The notes under the pieces are model-generated. The model searched no databases, had not been told where the DNA came from, and worked only from the letters and a program-made list of their open reading frames with translations. From JBBDWK01 sp040902885 (GTDB lineage Bacteria > Acidobacteriota > Terriglobia > Bryobacterales > Bryobacteraceae), in contig JBBDWK010000002.1 of assembly GCA_040902885.1 (NCBI GenBank), positions 150,356 to 214,355 on the forward strand: a stretch of 64,000 nt of DNA, written 5' to 3'. A program made the position numbers and the translations under genes. Positions 8,604 through 16,734 of the stretch are shown here, one piece after another (position 1 is the stretch's first letter; each line of letters starts with the position of its first letter).

Positions 8604-10306
8604 GACTTCCTGCTTTCCGCGGGCTGTGGAACAGACGGCGCGCGGTCGCCGTTCACGGCCTCCGCCAGGCGCACCATGGACTGCAGCTCCGGTTCGTGGG
8701 AAGGAGGCGGCAGCGTGCGTTTGTCCTCGTGAATTGGCGTTAGTCTCGCGAGCACGGGAACGATCGCAGGGTCCAGTTGGGTTCCCGCGCATTGCTTCAG
8801 CGCTCGGACGGCTTCCTCATGACTCATTCCACGGCGATACGGCCGGTCCGAGGTCATTGCGTCGTAGGCATCCGCGACGTGAACAATGCGTGCGGCGCGG
8901 GGCGTCGCTTCGCCGGGCAGGCCCCAGGGATAGCCGCTGCCATCCCAGTTTTCGTGGTGCAGCTCCACGATTGGCAGGCAGGCATGGAAGCCGTGAACGC
9001 CCTCGAGAATCTTCCGCCCGATCGTCGGATGCTGCTGGACCAGGGCGAACTCCTCGCTGGTGAGTTTGCCCGGCTTCTGCAGAACATCGTCCGCGATACC
9101 GATTTTGCCGATGTCGTGCAGCAGGGCGCCCATCCGAATCTCTTCCACTTCTGTCTCGGCGAATTGCATGGCCTCCGCGATCGCGCACGAGAGTTCGCTG
9201 ACGCGGCGGCTGTGGCCAGCCGTGTAGCGGTCGCGGGCATCCAGCGCGCTGGCGAGCGATCCGACAAACTCCATATACGCCAGGTGCAGATTCTCCCGGC
9301 CTTCCCGGATCGCGGTCGCGGCACGATTGAAACTTTCCGTCAGCTCGCCGATCTCCTGAATCGGCGCGAGTCTTGCCTGGAACTCGGGCAAAACGCCCGT
9401 TCTCTCGCTCTCCCGCAGGTGAGCCACAACTCCGGCGATGGGCTTAACAATGGATCGCGACGACAGCACGCTGAGGATCAGCGCCGCCAGCAGCGCCCCG
9501 ATGCCCGCGATCAGGAAGACGTTTCGAAGAATCGATTGCACTGGACCGCTTGCGGAATCCACACTCTGCAAACTGCGGAGCAGATAGCCATCTCCGAAAT
9601 AGATGCTCTCCATGGGCAGGGAGAGATACGTCTCGTCGCGCAGCCGCAGTTCGCATTCCGTCTGCTCCTTGCAGCCCGCGAGAGCGGATTCGACTTCCTT
9701 GAGCGGAATCCCGGGTATGTTGGACTCCAGAACTTTGCCGTTCCGGGCCAGGACGGCCGGCGTATTGAACTCGGAGAAATCGAAGCGCTCGCCAACCGAC
9801 AGAATTCCGATGTTCTCCTCTCCTTGATTCATGGGGACGGAAGTAACTTGATAGGTGCGCTCTCCGGTTGAAAAAAAGCCGCGCTGGGGAGGCTGCACCC
9901 GCGCGATGTCCATGGCCACAAGCTGCTCGCCAACCCGTATCACTCCGGCCAGCGGTGCGCCGCGCGGATTGGACATCAGAAGAAAATCGAAGCCCAGGGT
10001 GTTGCAGATTTCGCGCAACTGGTCTTCCACGGTCAGCCGGGCTTCGCCGCTGTCCGGCTCCGCAAGCAGCAACTGCAATCCGGCTTTGAGGAAAGCGCTC
10101 TCGCCCACCATCCTCAGGAAGCGGCTGTTCTGGATTTCGCTTTTCGAGCGCACGCGGGCGATTGAAACCTGCTTTTCACGCAGAGACGAGCGGAGTCCGT
10201 CGCGTACGGTGGACACCACCAGCTTCTGAATGGCCCAGAAGCTGCCCATCAAGAGGAACGCGAATGGAATAAAAGACCAGAGAAAGGTTCGGGTGGCGAA
10301 GCGCAT
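8600..10306 (-). CDS. Membrane-bound HD-GYP c-di-GMP phosphodiesterase with periplasmic sensor
   Basis: A 568-aa inner-membrane signalling protein. TM1 is at about residues 8-28, a periplasmic sensor region runs from ~30 to 260 (single-Cache/CHASE-like in layout), TM2 is at ~262-282, a HAMP linker at ~283-335, and an HD-GYP domain from ~350 to 540. The HD pair is in LLHDIGKIG (397-398) and the GYP signature in DGSGYPWGL (458-460), with the additional metal-binding histidines HH/HE present, so it should be an active cyclic-di-GMP phosphodiesterase. It starts 3 bp after the cupredoxin-like gene and overlaps the barrel gene by 4 bp, so the three are probably translated together and it may sense a periplasmic redox or metal signal. 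Confidence 0.88.
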   Translation of the reverse strand: MRFATRTFLWSFIPFAFLLMGSFWAIQKLVVSTVRDGLRSSLREKQVSIARVRSKSEIQNSRFLRMVGESAFLKAGLQLLLAEPDSGEARLTVEDQLREICNTLGFDFLLMSNPRGAPLAGVIRVGEQLVAMDIARVQPPQRGFFSTGERTYQVTSVPMNQGEENIGILSVGERFDFSEFNTPAVLARNGKVLESNIPGIPLKEVESALAGCKEQTECELRLRDETYLSLPMESIYFGDGYLLRSLQSVDSASGPVQSILRNVFLIAGIGALLAALILSVLSSRSIVKPIAGVVAHLRESERTGVLPEFQARLAPIQEIGELTESFNRAATAIREGRENLHLAYMEFVGSLASALDARDRYTAGHSRRVSELSCAIAEAMQFAETEVEEIRMGALLHDIGKIGIADDVLQKPGKLTSEEFALVQQHPTIGRKILEGVHGFHACLPIVELHHENWDGSGYPWGLPGEATPRAARIVHVADAYDAMTSDRPYRRGMSHEEAVRALKQCAGTQLDPAIVPVLARLTPIHEDKRTLPPPSHEPELQSMVRLAEAVNGDRAPSVPQPAESRKS

Positions 10307-10309
10307 GGC

Positions 10310-11035
10310 CTACCTCCGCGCAACTTCCTTGGCGATGCCGTCCTCGTCGAGGGGGATGAGAAACTCCACGGTGGCGCCGCGATTCTCCCGCACCTGCACC
10401 GTCTGGCGGAAGAATCCGGCGGCCTTGTGCCAGGCTACGACCGTGTAGCGGCCCTGGGGCACGCTGCGAAGCGTGAAGCGCCCCGCCGCGTCCGCCTTGG
10501 CGTTCCATCCGTTGGGACTCACGACGATGGCGGCCGCCATGTTCGGATGCAGGTGGCAGTGTACGAAGACGATGCCCGGCTTGGGAAAGGTTACGGTGCG
10601 CGTGTGATCCCTTGAATAGTTGCCCAGGTCGAATGTTTTTGGTTTGGACAGCGAGAAGACGTTGTGAAAGATCGCGTCGAGATTGGGGAATGAGACCGTT
10701 GAACCTGCCGGGATCACCACCGTGTCCGGAAGAAATTGCCGGTTTTTCTGTTCCATCGTCGCAGCCACGGGCTTTGAAGGAAGATCTCCTTCCAGATAGA
10801 TCGCCACCCGGGTCCGTTCGAAGGCCAGAGGATCCTCTTGCCCGCCGGAGCCCAGTTCCACGGCCGCGCCCCGTGCGTATGAGCTCGCCGAAGCGGTCAC
10901 CTTTGGCTTGGTCAGCTTGTGTTTGACGACGATCATCCCCTCGATGTCCGCCGCTCGAATCGGCGCCAGACCCGCCAACGTTATGAATATGGCGCTGAAG
11001 AGACGCGTGGCCATGTCTGGCTTTCTTATCGGCAT
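10310..11035 (-). CDS. Exported cupredoxin-like protein with carboxypeptidase-regulatory-like domain
   Basis: A 241-aa secreted protein. After a signal peptide (ending ...APIRAAD; M8 is an alternative start) comes a cupredoxin-like domain with a complete type-1 copper ligand set: His in FHNVFSL and Cys, His and Met in VHCHLHPNM. A small carboxypeptidase-regulatory/prealbumin-like domain follows (ADAAGRFTLRSVPQGRYTVVAW). Proteins of this build are often annotated as plastocyanin-like or methylamine-utilisation proteins. It is the first gene of the operon with the HD-GYP enzyme and the barrel. Copper binding is supported by the ligands; the electron partner is unknown. Confidence 0.75.
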   Translation of the reverse strand: MPIRKPDMATRLFSAIFITLAGLAPIRAADIEGMIVVKHKLTKPKVTASASSYARGAAVELGSGGQEDPLAFERTRVAIYLEGDLPSKPVAATMEQKNRQFLPDTVVIPAGSTVSFPNLDAIFHNVFSLSKPKTFDLGNYSRDHTRTVTFPKPGIVFVHCHLHPNMAAAIVVSPNGWNAKADAAGRFTLRSVPQGRYTVVAWHKAAGFFRQTVQVRENRGATVEFLIPLDEDGIAKEVARR

Positions 11036-11075
11036 TCGCCGCCGGCATCCTTATAGCCACGGAGTAATAAGGTGT

Positions 11076-12260
11076 TTAATGTACATTTTTTGCAGCGATG
11101 AACGTTTTTTGGATATTCACATCCTCATCGCAGATCACAACGTCGGCCCATTTGCCCTTCTCCAGGCTGCCTACATCGTCCGCCGCTCCCACGATTTCCG
11201 CCGGCGTCAGCGAAGCCATGCGGATCGCCTGCCACAATGGGCAGCTCACCAGCCGCCGGAAGACGCGAATCATCTCGTCCATCGGATAGACCGATGAGGC
11301 CAGCGCCGTTCCGTCCGGAATGCGCGCCTCCCGGTTTTTCACGATCGCGAGCATGCCGTGCCGCGGCCCGAAGGCGTACTCGCCGTCCGGCATGCCCGCC
11401 CCGCGCATGGCATCGGTGATGATGGCCAGCTTCTCGTAGCCTTTGATGCGAAAGGCAAGCTGCAACATTTCACGAGAAAGATGTTTCCCATCCGTAATCA
11501 GCTCCGAGCTTAGCCGGTCGTCCAGATAGACCGCCTCCAGAATGCCGCCCGCGCGCGGATTCGGAGTGAGGCGCCAGCGGTTGCTCATGGCGTCGGTCAT
11601 GGCGCAATATAAGTGAGTCACGTGGCTCACGCCCCACTCGACGGCCTCCTGCATCTCGTGAAACAGCGCCTCGCTGTGTCCCGCATTTGCGTTCACGCCG
11701 CGCTTGCGCAGCTCTTCGATCAGCGGACGCGCGCCTTCCAGTTCCGGCGCGAGCGTCATGGACGCAACCGGCCCGCGCTCCAGAATCTGTCCCCACTCCC
11801 CAGGCTCGGGATTGCGCACGAATTCGGGCAGGTGGCAGCCGCGCTTGGTCATGGAAAGGTACGGCCCTTCCACGTGCGCGCCCAGGGCGCGGCCATGAGT
11901 TTGCGGCCCGCAGCGGTACTTCTCCAGCGCCTCGAGCGCCGCCAGAATTTCGCCTAACGGCGCAGTCGCGGTGGAGGGACAAAGCGCCGTGGTCCCATGC
12001 GAGGCGTGATAAGCGAAAACGGTCTCCACGTCCGAGGCGGTAGCGTCCATGAAGTCGCTGCCCGCGCCGCCATGCACATGAATATCGATGAAGCCCGGAG
12101 CGATGTACAGTCCCTGGGCATCCACCATCTCCGCGCCGGCGGGGAAGGCGCCTCGCGGCCCGGCGTAGTCGATGCGCCCGTCGAGCGCCACCACCATGCC
12201 ATCCTTCGCCACGCCCGAAGGCGTAATCAAATCTCCGTTAAAGAAGACAACCGCGCTCAT
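11076..12260 (-). CDS. nagA: N-acetylglucosamine-6-phosphate deacetylase
   Basis: A 394-aa amidohydrolase-superfamily enzyme that removes acetate from GlcNAc-6-P to give GlcN-6-P in amino-sugar catabolism or cell-wall recycling. Motifs are HVHGGAGSDFMD (metal-site HxH), HVEGPYLS (catalytic-metal Glu region), NAGHSEA, THLYCAM and ITDAMRGAGMPDG (catalytic Asp). Length is normal for NagA. It lies 40 bp upstream of the cupredoxin operon on the same strand and is divergent from the transketolase genes; no nagB or PTS gene is near. Confidence 0.92.
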   Translation of the reverse strand: MSAVVFFNGDLITPSGVAKDGMVVALDGRIDYAGPRGAFPAGAEMVDAQGLYIAPGFIDIHVHGGAGSDFMDATASDVETVFAYHASHGTTALCPSTATAPLGEILAALEALEKYRCGPQTHGRALGAHVEGPYLSMTKRGCHLPEFVRNPEPGEWGQILERGPVASMTLAPELEGARPLIEELRKRGVNANAGHSEALFHEMQEAVEWGVSHVTHLYCAMTDAMSNRWRLTPNPRAGGILEAVYLDDRLSSELITDGKHLSREMLQLAFRIKGYEKLAIITDAMRGAGMPDGEYAFGPRHGMLAIVKNREARIPDGTALASSVYPMDEMIRVFRRLVSCPLWQAIRMASLTPAEIVGAADDVGSLEKGKWADVVICDEDVNIQKTFIAAKNVH

Positions 12261-12282
12261 GGCAACAAGTTATCAGTTTTTC

Positions 12283-12297
12283 CCGCCGTTCCGGCGG
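12283..12297. promoter_or_regulatory. Small inverted repeat in the nagA/transketolase divergent region
   Basis: CCGCCG-TTC-CGGCGG sits in the 75-bp region between the divergent nagA and transketolase starts. It is a perfect 6-bp hairpin or a possible operator; no convincing -35/-10 pair is visible for either gene. Confidence 0.3.
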
Positions 12298-12335
12298 TTG
12301 GTTGAGAGTCCTTGTGTTAGAGTTGTGGAATATTC

Positions 12336-13157
12336 ATGAAGTCGAAGAAAAGCCTGGAAGAATTGCAGAGCATTGCGCTGCGCGTGCGCCGTAACATTAT
12401 CGAAATGATCGGCGCTGCCAAATCGGGACATCCTGGGGGTTCGCTCTCGGCGGTCGAAATTCTGGTGACGCTGTATTTCGACATCATGCGTCACGATCCC
12501 GCCAACCCGCAGTGGCCTGAGCGCGACCGTTTCCTGTTATCCAAGGGTCATGCATGTCCGGTGCTCTACGCCTCCATGGCCGAGGCGGGCTACACTCCCG
12601 TTAACCAGCTCAATACGCTCCGGAAGCTGGGTTCCATTTATCAAGGTCATCCCGACCGCCGGTTTATCCCCGCGCTCGAAGGCTCCACCGGTTCGCTCGG
12701 GCAAGGTCTGTCGCTCGCCATCGGGATGGGCTTGGCCGCACGCCTGGACGCGAGCCCATTCCGCACCTACGTGGTCCTGGGCGATGGCGAGATTCAGGAA
12801 GGCCAGATATGGGAAGCTGCCATGTTCGGCTCGTATCACAAGCTGGATAACGTGGTCGCCATCGTCGACTACAACAAGATCCAGTTGGACGGATTCGTGA
12901 AGGACATCATGCAGGTTGAGCCGCTGGCGGACAAGTTTCGCGCCTTCGGGTGGCACACGCTCGAGATCGACGGACACAGCATCTCCGCTCTGCAGGCGGC
13001 CTTCCAGGAGGCCGAAGCTACCAAGGGACGGCCCACCGCCCTGGTCGCCCACACGGTGAAGGGCAAGGGCGTCTCCTTCATGGAGAACAATCCGAAGTTT
13101 CACGGCGTCGCGCCCACACCCGATGAGGTTCGGATGGCGCTTCAGGAGCTGCAATAA
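12336..13157 (+). CDS. Transketolase, N-terminal subunit
   Basis: A 273-aa thiamine-diphosphate-binding half of a split transketolase (non-oxidative pentose phosphate pathway). It has the ThDP motif GDGEIQEGQIWEAAMFGSYHKLDNVVAIVDYNK (quoted here in parts: GDGEIQEGQ and VDYNK) and GHPGGSLSAVE near the N-terminus. The pyrimidine-binding half is the next gene, beginning immediately after this stop. Split transketolases are common in archaea and several bacterial phyla. Confidence 0.92.
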   Translation: MKSKKSLEELQSIALRVRRNIIEMIGAAKSGHPGGSLSAVEILVTLYFDIMRHDPANPQWPERDRFLLSKGHACPVLYASMAEAGYTPVNQLNTLRKLGSIYQGHPDRRFIPALEGSTGSLGQGLSLAIGMGLAARLDASPFRTYVVLGDGEIQEGQIWEAAMFGSYHKLDNVVAIVDYNKIQLDGFVKDIMQVEPLADKFRAFGWHTLEIDGHSISALQAAFQEAEATKGRPTALVAHTVKGKGVSFMENNPKFHGVAPTPDEVRMALQELQ

Positions 13158-14144
13158 ATGCCGGTCAAAGCGAAATACGAACTCAAGACCGGGATGGCCA
13201 CGCGCGAGGCCTTTGGCCGGACGCTGGTGGCTCTGGGCAAGGAAAACAAGGACGTCGTGGTGTGCGACGCCGATCTTTCCAAGTCCACCTTCACCGCGCT
13301 GTTCGCTAGGGAATTCCCGGAGCGGTTCTTCTCCTGCGGGATCGCCGAAGCCAACATGGTGGCCATAGGCGCGGGACTCGCTTCCGCGGGCAAGATCCCT
13401 TTTGTATCGAGCTTCTCCTGCTTCGTGATCAACAAAGGTTTCGAGCAGTTGCGCGTTACAGTGGCGTATCCGAATGTGAACGTGAAGGTCGTGGGTACGC
13501 ACAGCGGCATCTCAATTGGCGAGGACGGCCCTTCGCAGATGAGCATTGAGGACATCGGTCTCGCCTGCTCGCTGCCGGGTTTCGTGGTGATTTCCCCCGC
13601 CGATGAAGTTGCCACCACGGCCCTGGTTCGTGCTTCGGCCGCGCACGTTGGCCCCGTGTTTATTCGCGCCGGCCGTATGAAGGCGCCGGTGGTGTATGGG
13701 GCGGATCAGCGCTTCGAGATCGGCAAGGCCATCGAGCTCACGGAAGGCACGGACGTCAGCATCGTCGCGACTGGTCTGCTGGTGGCGGAATCGATCCGCG
13801 CCCAGGAAGCTTTGGAAGCCGAGGGCATCGCGGCACGCGTGATCGACATGCACACCATCAAGCCCCTGGACCGCGAAGCCATAGTCCGCGCGGCGCGTGA
13901 AACCGGCGCGATTGTTGTGGCGGAAGAGCACCTCACCGACGCCGGCCTGGGCGTGCGGGTGGCGCAGGCAGTCGCCGAGACGAATCCGTGCATCATGGAG
14001 TTCGTCGGCATCCAGGACACTTACGCGGAGTCGGCGACACCCGAAGAGCTTCTCGACAAGTACGGCCTGCTGGCCCGGGATGTAGCGGCGGCGGCCCGGC
14101 GCGCGGTAAGCCGCAAGCAAATGGCTACCCGGGTCCACGCATAA
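13158..14144 (+). CDS. Transketolase, C-terminal subunit
   Basis: A 328-aa partner of the preceding gene, carrying the pyrimidine-binding domain (DADLSKSTF, FPERFFSCGIAEANM, GTHSGISIGEDGPSQM) and the C-terminal transketolase domain (IDMHTIKPLD, VVAEEHLTDAGLG). The ATG abuts the stop of the N-terminal subunit gene (TAAATG), with CAGGAG 9 bp upstream, so the two subunits are translationally linked. The sequence also resembles the C-terminal half of DXS, but the paired N-terminal subunit points to transketolase. Confidence 0.92.
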   Translation: MPVKAKYELKTGMATREAFGRTLVALGKENKDVVVCDADLSKSTFTALFAREFPERFFSCGIAEANMVAIGAGLASAGKIPFVSSFSCFVINKGFEQLRVTVAYPNVNVKVVGTHSGISIGEDGPSQMSIEDIGLACSLPGFVVISPADEVATTALVRASAAHVGPVFIRAGRMKAPVVYGADQRFEIGKAIELTEGTDVSIVATGLLVAESIRAQEALEAEGIAARVIDMHTIKPLDREAIVRAARETGAIVVAEEHLTDAGLGVRVAQAVAETNPCIMEFVGIQDTYAESATPEELLDKYGLLARDVAAAARRAVSRKQMATRVHA

Positions 14145-14159
14145 CTTCTTTCCTGGAGT

Positions 14160-14184
14160 GCGGCCCGTTTAACTCTGCGGCCGC
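14160..14184. terminator. Possible hairpin between convergent genes
   Basis: GCGGCC (14160-14165) and its complement GGCCGC (14179-14184) enclose 13 bases in the short gap between the convergent transketolase and histidine-rich genes. No U-run follows. Confidence 0.3.
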
Positions 14185-14445
14185 TTAATGCTTGTGTTCG
14201 TGCCGCTCCGACTCGTGTCCCGTGTGCGTGTGCTCGTGCGAGCCGTGCTCGCCTGGGTGCGCGTGCTCGTGCGCCGAGCGGTCCCCGCCGTGCGTATGTT
14301 CGTGCGCGTGCTCGTGAGTATGCTCGTGGCTGTGAGCGTGCGTGTGCTCGTGCGAGTGGGTTACGCCGTTGTGGGTATGCTCATGGGTGTGACGATGCTC
14401 GTGTTCATGCCCATGCTGGTGCTCATGCAGGTGATCGCCTTCCAT
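14185..14445 (-). CDS. Histidine-rich (40% His) metal-binding protein
   Basis: An 86-aa protein with 34 histidines, mostly as HxH alternation with Glu and Thr, and no cysteine or signal peptide. This composition suggests a cytoplasmic chelator or store for divalent metals (Ni, Zn, Cu, Co), as in Hpn-like proteins. The start is supported by GAGG 8 bp before the ATG. It lies 97 bp downstream of the histidine kinase on the same strand and so could be the third gene of the RR-HK operon of the metal island. The complementary strand is also open but only gives a Val/Leu/Arg-repetitive product. The function is inferred from composition; low-complexity coding should be confirmed by expression. Confidence 0.65.
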   Translation of the reverse strand: MEGDHLHEHQHGHEHEHRHTHEHTHNGVTHSHEHTHAHSHEHTHEHAHEHTHGGDRSAHEHAHPGEHGSHEHTHTGHESERHEHKH

Positions 14446-14542
14446 AAAAGGACCTCGTCCTCACTCTACGCGCTTGCTTTACCGCCTGCAACGAACTTCA
14501 ACGCACTAATCCGAAGCGTGCGCACAACCCTGGGTTTCAACG
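14446..14542. other. 97-bp gap between histidine kinase and His-rich gene
   Basis: No terminator hairpin and no TTCAG box are visible, which is compatible with read-through from the kinase gene into the His-rich gene. Confidence 0.4.
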
Positions 14543-15946
14543 TCACCGCGATGCGGCTGTCGCTCCAGGAAGCGTGATGACAAACGTGCTCCCGCCATTT
14601 GCCTCGCTGCGCGCCTCAATGCCGCCTTGGTGGACCTCCGCAATCCATTTCGCTATGGAAAGTCCAAGGCCCGCGCCTCCAAACTCCCGGCTCCTGGATT
14701 TGTCCGCACGATAGAAACGCTCGAAAATACGGGATAGATCTTCGCTCGCAATGCCCATTCCGCTGTCGCTGATATGCACCTGCGAATTGCCGTTCCAGCT
14801 CAACAGACGGACCGTGATCTGGCCTTCCTGGGTGTACTTCACGGCGTTGTCGATCACGATCAGCAGCAAACGCCGGAGCGCGCTCGGATCCCCGATTGTT
14901 TGTACTGGACCATCGGGGAGTTCCGTGCGGAATCGAAGGTGTTTTGCGCCAGCCAGCTTTTCTCCTTGTACGCTCGCCTCGCGGACCAGTTGAACAAGAT
15001 CGATTTCCCGCCGGTCCAGAGCAGCCTTACCCGCATCCGCGCGCGCCAGGGTGAGCAGATTCTCGATCAGCTCCGTGGTGCGTACCGACTCCGCATGAAC
15101 CTCTTCGAGCGCTTGGCGGTAGTCGTCTGAATTTCGCGGCTTTCGGAGCGCTAGCTCCGCGGTGGTTCGGATCAATGCGACGGGCGTTCGCAGTTCGTGC
15201 GAGGCGTCCGCCGTAAACTCCGTCACGCGGCGGAATGCGCTTTCGATGCGCCCCAGCATCTGGTTCAGGGTTTCGGAAAGGCGCTGCAGTTCGTCTTGCG
15301 TATCCAGCACCGGGAGCCTTCGTGCGAGGCTCTGCTCGCCGATCGACCGGGCCGCGTCGATGATTTGATCGACGGGCCGTAGCGCTCGCCGGCTCATCCA
15401 CCAGCCGCCAACGGTTGCTATCGAGAGAACGGCGGGAATCAGGATAATCAACGCCCAGGCGAAATCGGCCAGTCCCTCGTTGAGTTCGTGCATAGGGACC
15501 GCCACCTGAATCGTATAAGGCCTGCCGAGTACTTCAACGCGCCGTGATAGAAAGCGCAGCTCGGCTCCTCCGACCGTTCGGTCTTCGCTAACTCCAGCGG
15601 CCGGAAGTTCCCGAGGAAGAGGGATCGGCACATAGCCGCTCTCCAGGGGCACGGAACGATAAAGCCAGACTCCTTCGGCGTCGCAGACCTGGAACAAGTC
15701 GCCGCCGGGTCCAAGCACGGAGTGCTCTTTGAACTCGTCGCGAATCTCCTCCACTGAGAGCGCGCCGATCTGTTCGTCCATGAAGCTTCGGACACCCTCC
15801 ACCCGGTCGCGCAGCGTTTCATCGACGGTGTGGAAGAGGACGTGACGGACGGTGATCCAGGAAATACCGCCAAAGGCCACCAGCGCCAGCGCAAGAACCG
15901 CCGAATACCATACCGCCAGGCGGAAGCGGATCGAGCGGCGTCTCAT
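14543..15946 (-). CDS. Two-component sensor histidine kinase
   Basis: A 467-aa inner-membrane kinase. TM1 is at about residues 11-33, a periplasmic sensor of ~130 residues follows, TM2 is at ~163-184, then HAMP, HisKA with the phospho-acceptor His250 in ADASHELRTP, and a HATPase domain (IDNAVKYT N-box, DSGMGI G1, FGGAGLGLSI G2). The layout matches metal-sensing kinases such as CusS/QseC. Its ATGA overlaps the response regulator stop by 4 bp. With ChrA divergent and a His-rich protein downstream, a metal or oxyanion stimulus is likely, though the ligand is not shown by sequence. Confidence 0.9.
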   Translation of the reverse strand: MRRRSIRFRLAVWYSAVLALALVAFGGISWITVRHVLFHTVDETLRDRVEGVRSFMDEQIGALSVEEIRDEFKEHSVLGPGGDLFQVCDAEGVWLYRSVPLESGYVPIPLPRELPAAGVSEDRTVGGAELRFLSRRVEVLGRPYTIQVAVPMHELNEGLADFAWALIILIPAVLSIATVGGWWMSRRALRPVDQIIDAARSIGEQSLARRLPVLDTQDELQRLSETLNQMLGRIESAFRRVTEFTADASHELRTPVALIRTTAELALRKPRNSDDYRQALEEVHAESVRTTELIENLLTLARADAGKAALDRREIDLVQLVREASVQGEKLAGAKHLRFRTELPDGPVQTIGDPSALRRLLLIVIDNAVKYTQEGQITVRLLSWNGNSQVHISDSGMGIASEDLSRIFERFYRADKSRSREFGGAGLGLSIAKWIAEVHQGGIEARSEANGGSTFVITLPGATAASR

Positions 15947-16623
15947 TCGAGTTCCTCCCGCCGGACCATGTAACCGATACCCCGAACCGTGTGGATCAGC
16001 CGCGGCCCGGAATCTCCTTCGACCTTGGAGCGTAGCAGGCGGATGAACGCATCCAATGTGTTGCTTTCTATGTTGCGGTCATATCCCCAAACCGCCTCAA
16101 TCAACGCATCCCTGGGAACTACCTGCCCGCACCGGCGCATCAGGAATTCCAGTAGATTGAACTCCGTCCTGGTCAGGTAAATCCGCTCGCCGCCTCTCAT
16201 CACTTCGTGCGATCCGGGGTCCAGTTCCAGGTCGCCGACTCGGAGCCTCATGGACTGTGGTGCAGGGCCACGCCGCAGCAGCGCCCGGACGCGGGCGAGG
16301 AGAACCTCGAATGAGAAGGGTTTCGTTAGATAGTCGTCGGCGCCCAGATCCAGCCCCTGCACTATGTCGAACGTAGCGTCACGCGCTGTGAGCATAAGAA
16401 TGGGTACTCGGTTGCCTTGTTGGCGCAAGCGCCGCGCGACCTGGAACCCGTTCACGCCGGGCAGCATGATGTCGAGCAGGATGAGCTCGAACTCGCTCGC
16501 TTGGGCCATCTCGAACGCTGTGCGGCCGTCCGCGGCAACTGCAACGGCATAGCCCTCCTCTTCCAGCCCCTTCCGGAGCAGATCCGCCATTCGCTTCTCG
16601 TCCTCGACCACCAGCAGACGCAT
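15943..16623 (-). CDS. OmpR/PhoB-family response regulator
   Basis: A 226-aa DNA-binding regulator with a receiver domain (acidic pair E7/D8, phospho-acceptor Asp51 in LLLDIMLPG, Thr in MLTARD) and a C-terminal winged helix (LTRTEFNLLEFL, NTLDAFIRLLRSKVE, HTVRGIGYMV). It is the first gene of the RR-HK operon and probably regulates itself: a TTCAG-N6-TTCAG box in the correct orientation lies 27 bp upstream of its ATG. Members of this family bind direct repeats about one helical turn apart, which matches the four boxes in this island. AAGGG lies 5 bp before the start. Confidence 0.92.
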   Translation of the reverse strand: MRLLVVEDEKRMADLLRKGLEEEGYAVAVAADGRTAFEMAQASEFELILLDIMLPGVNGFQVARRLRQQGNRVPILMLTARDATFDIVQGLDLGADDYLTKPFSFEVLLARVRALLRRGPAPQSMRLRVGDLELDPGSHEVMRGGERIYLTRTEFNLLEFLMRRCGQVVPRDALIEAVWGYDRNIESNTLDAFIRLLRSKVEGDSGPRLIHTVRGIGYMVRREELE

Positions 16624-16650
16624 GCGCCCTTACCAACCTACCTGCTGAAT

Positions 16651-16666
16651 CTGAAAATCGCCTGAA
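16651..16666 (-). promoter_or_regulatory. TTCAG-N6-TTCAG box facing the response regulator gene
   Basis: On the reverse strand this reads TTCAGGCGATTTTCAG, a direct repeat with an 11-bp period. Exactly 10 bp further on is TAGGTT (16640-16635), a weak -10-like hexamer. Probable autoregulatory site of the adjacent OmpR-type regulator. Confidence 0.65.
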
Positions 16667-16686
16667 ACGGGATGCCCTGAGCAGCT

Positions 16687-16702
16687 TTCAGAGAATCTTC
16701 AG
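16687..16702 (+). promoter_or_regulatory. TTCAG-N6-TTCAG box facing chrA
   Basis: TTCAGAGAATCTTCAG is a direct repeat with an 11-bp period, 32 bp before the chrA ATG. TACAGT, a -10-like hexamer, starts exactly 10 bp downstream (16713-16718); TATAAA at 16718-16723 is an alternative -10. The box covers the -35 position, as expected for activation by a response regulator. Confidence 0.65.
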
Positions 16703-16734
16703 ACTCGACGAGTACAGTATAAAGATTCTCCGCG

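Noticed and set aside
14188..14577. 129-aa open frame on the forward strand opposite the histidine-rich gene
   Set aside because: Its product is a Val/Leu/Arg repeat that simply mirrors the His codons (CAC/CAT read as GTG/ATG); it has no ribosome-binding support and overlaps the end of the kinase gene.
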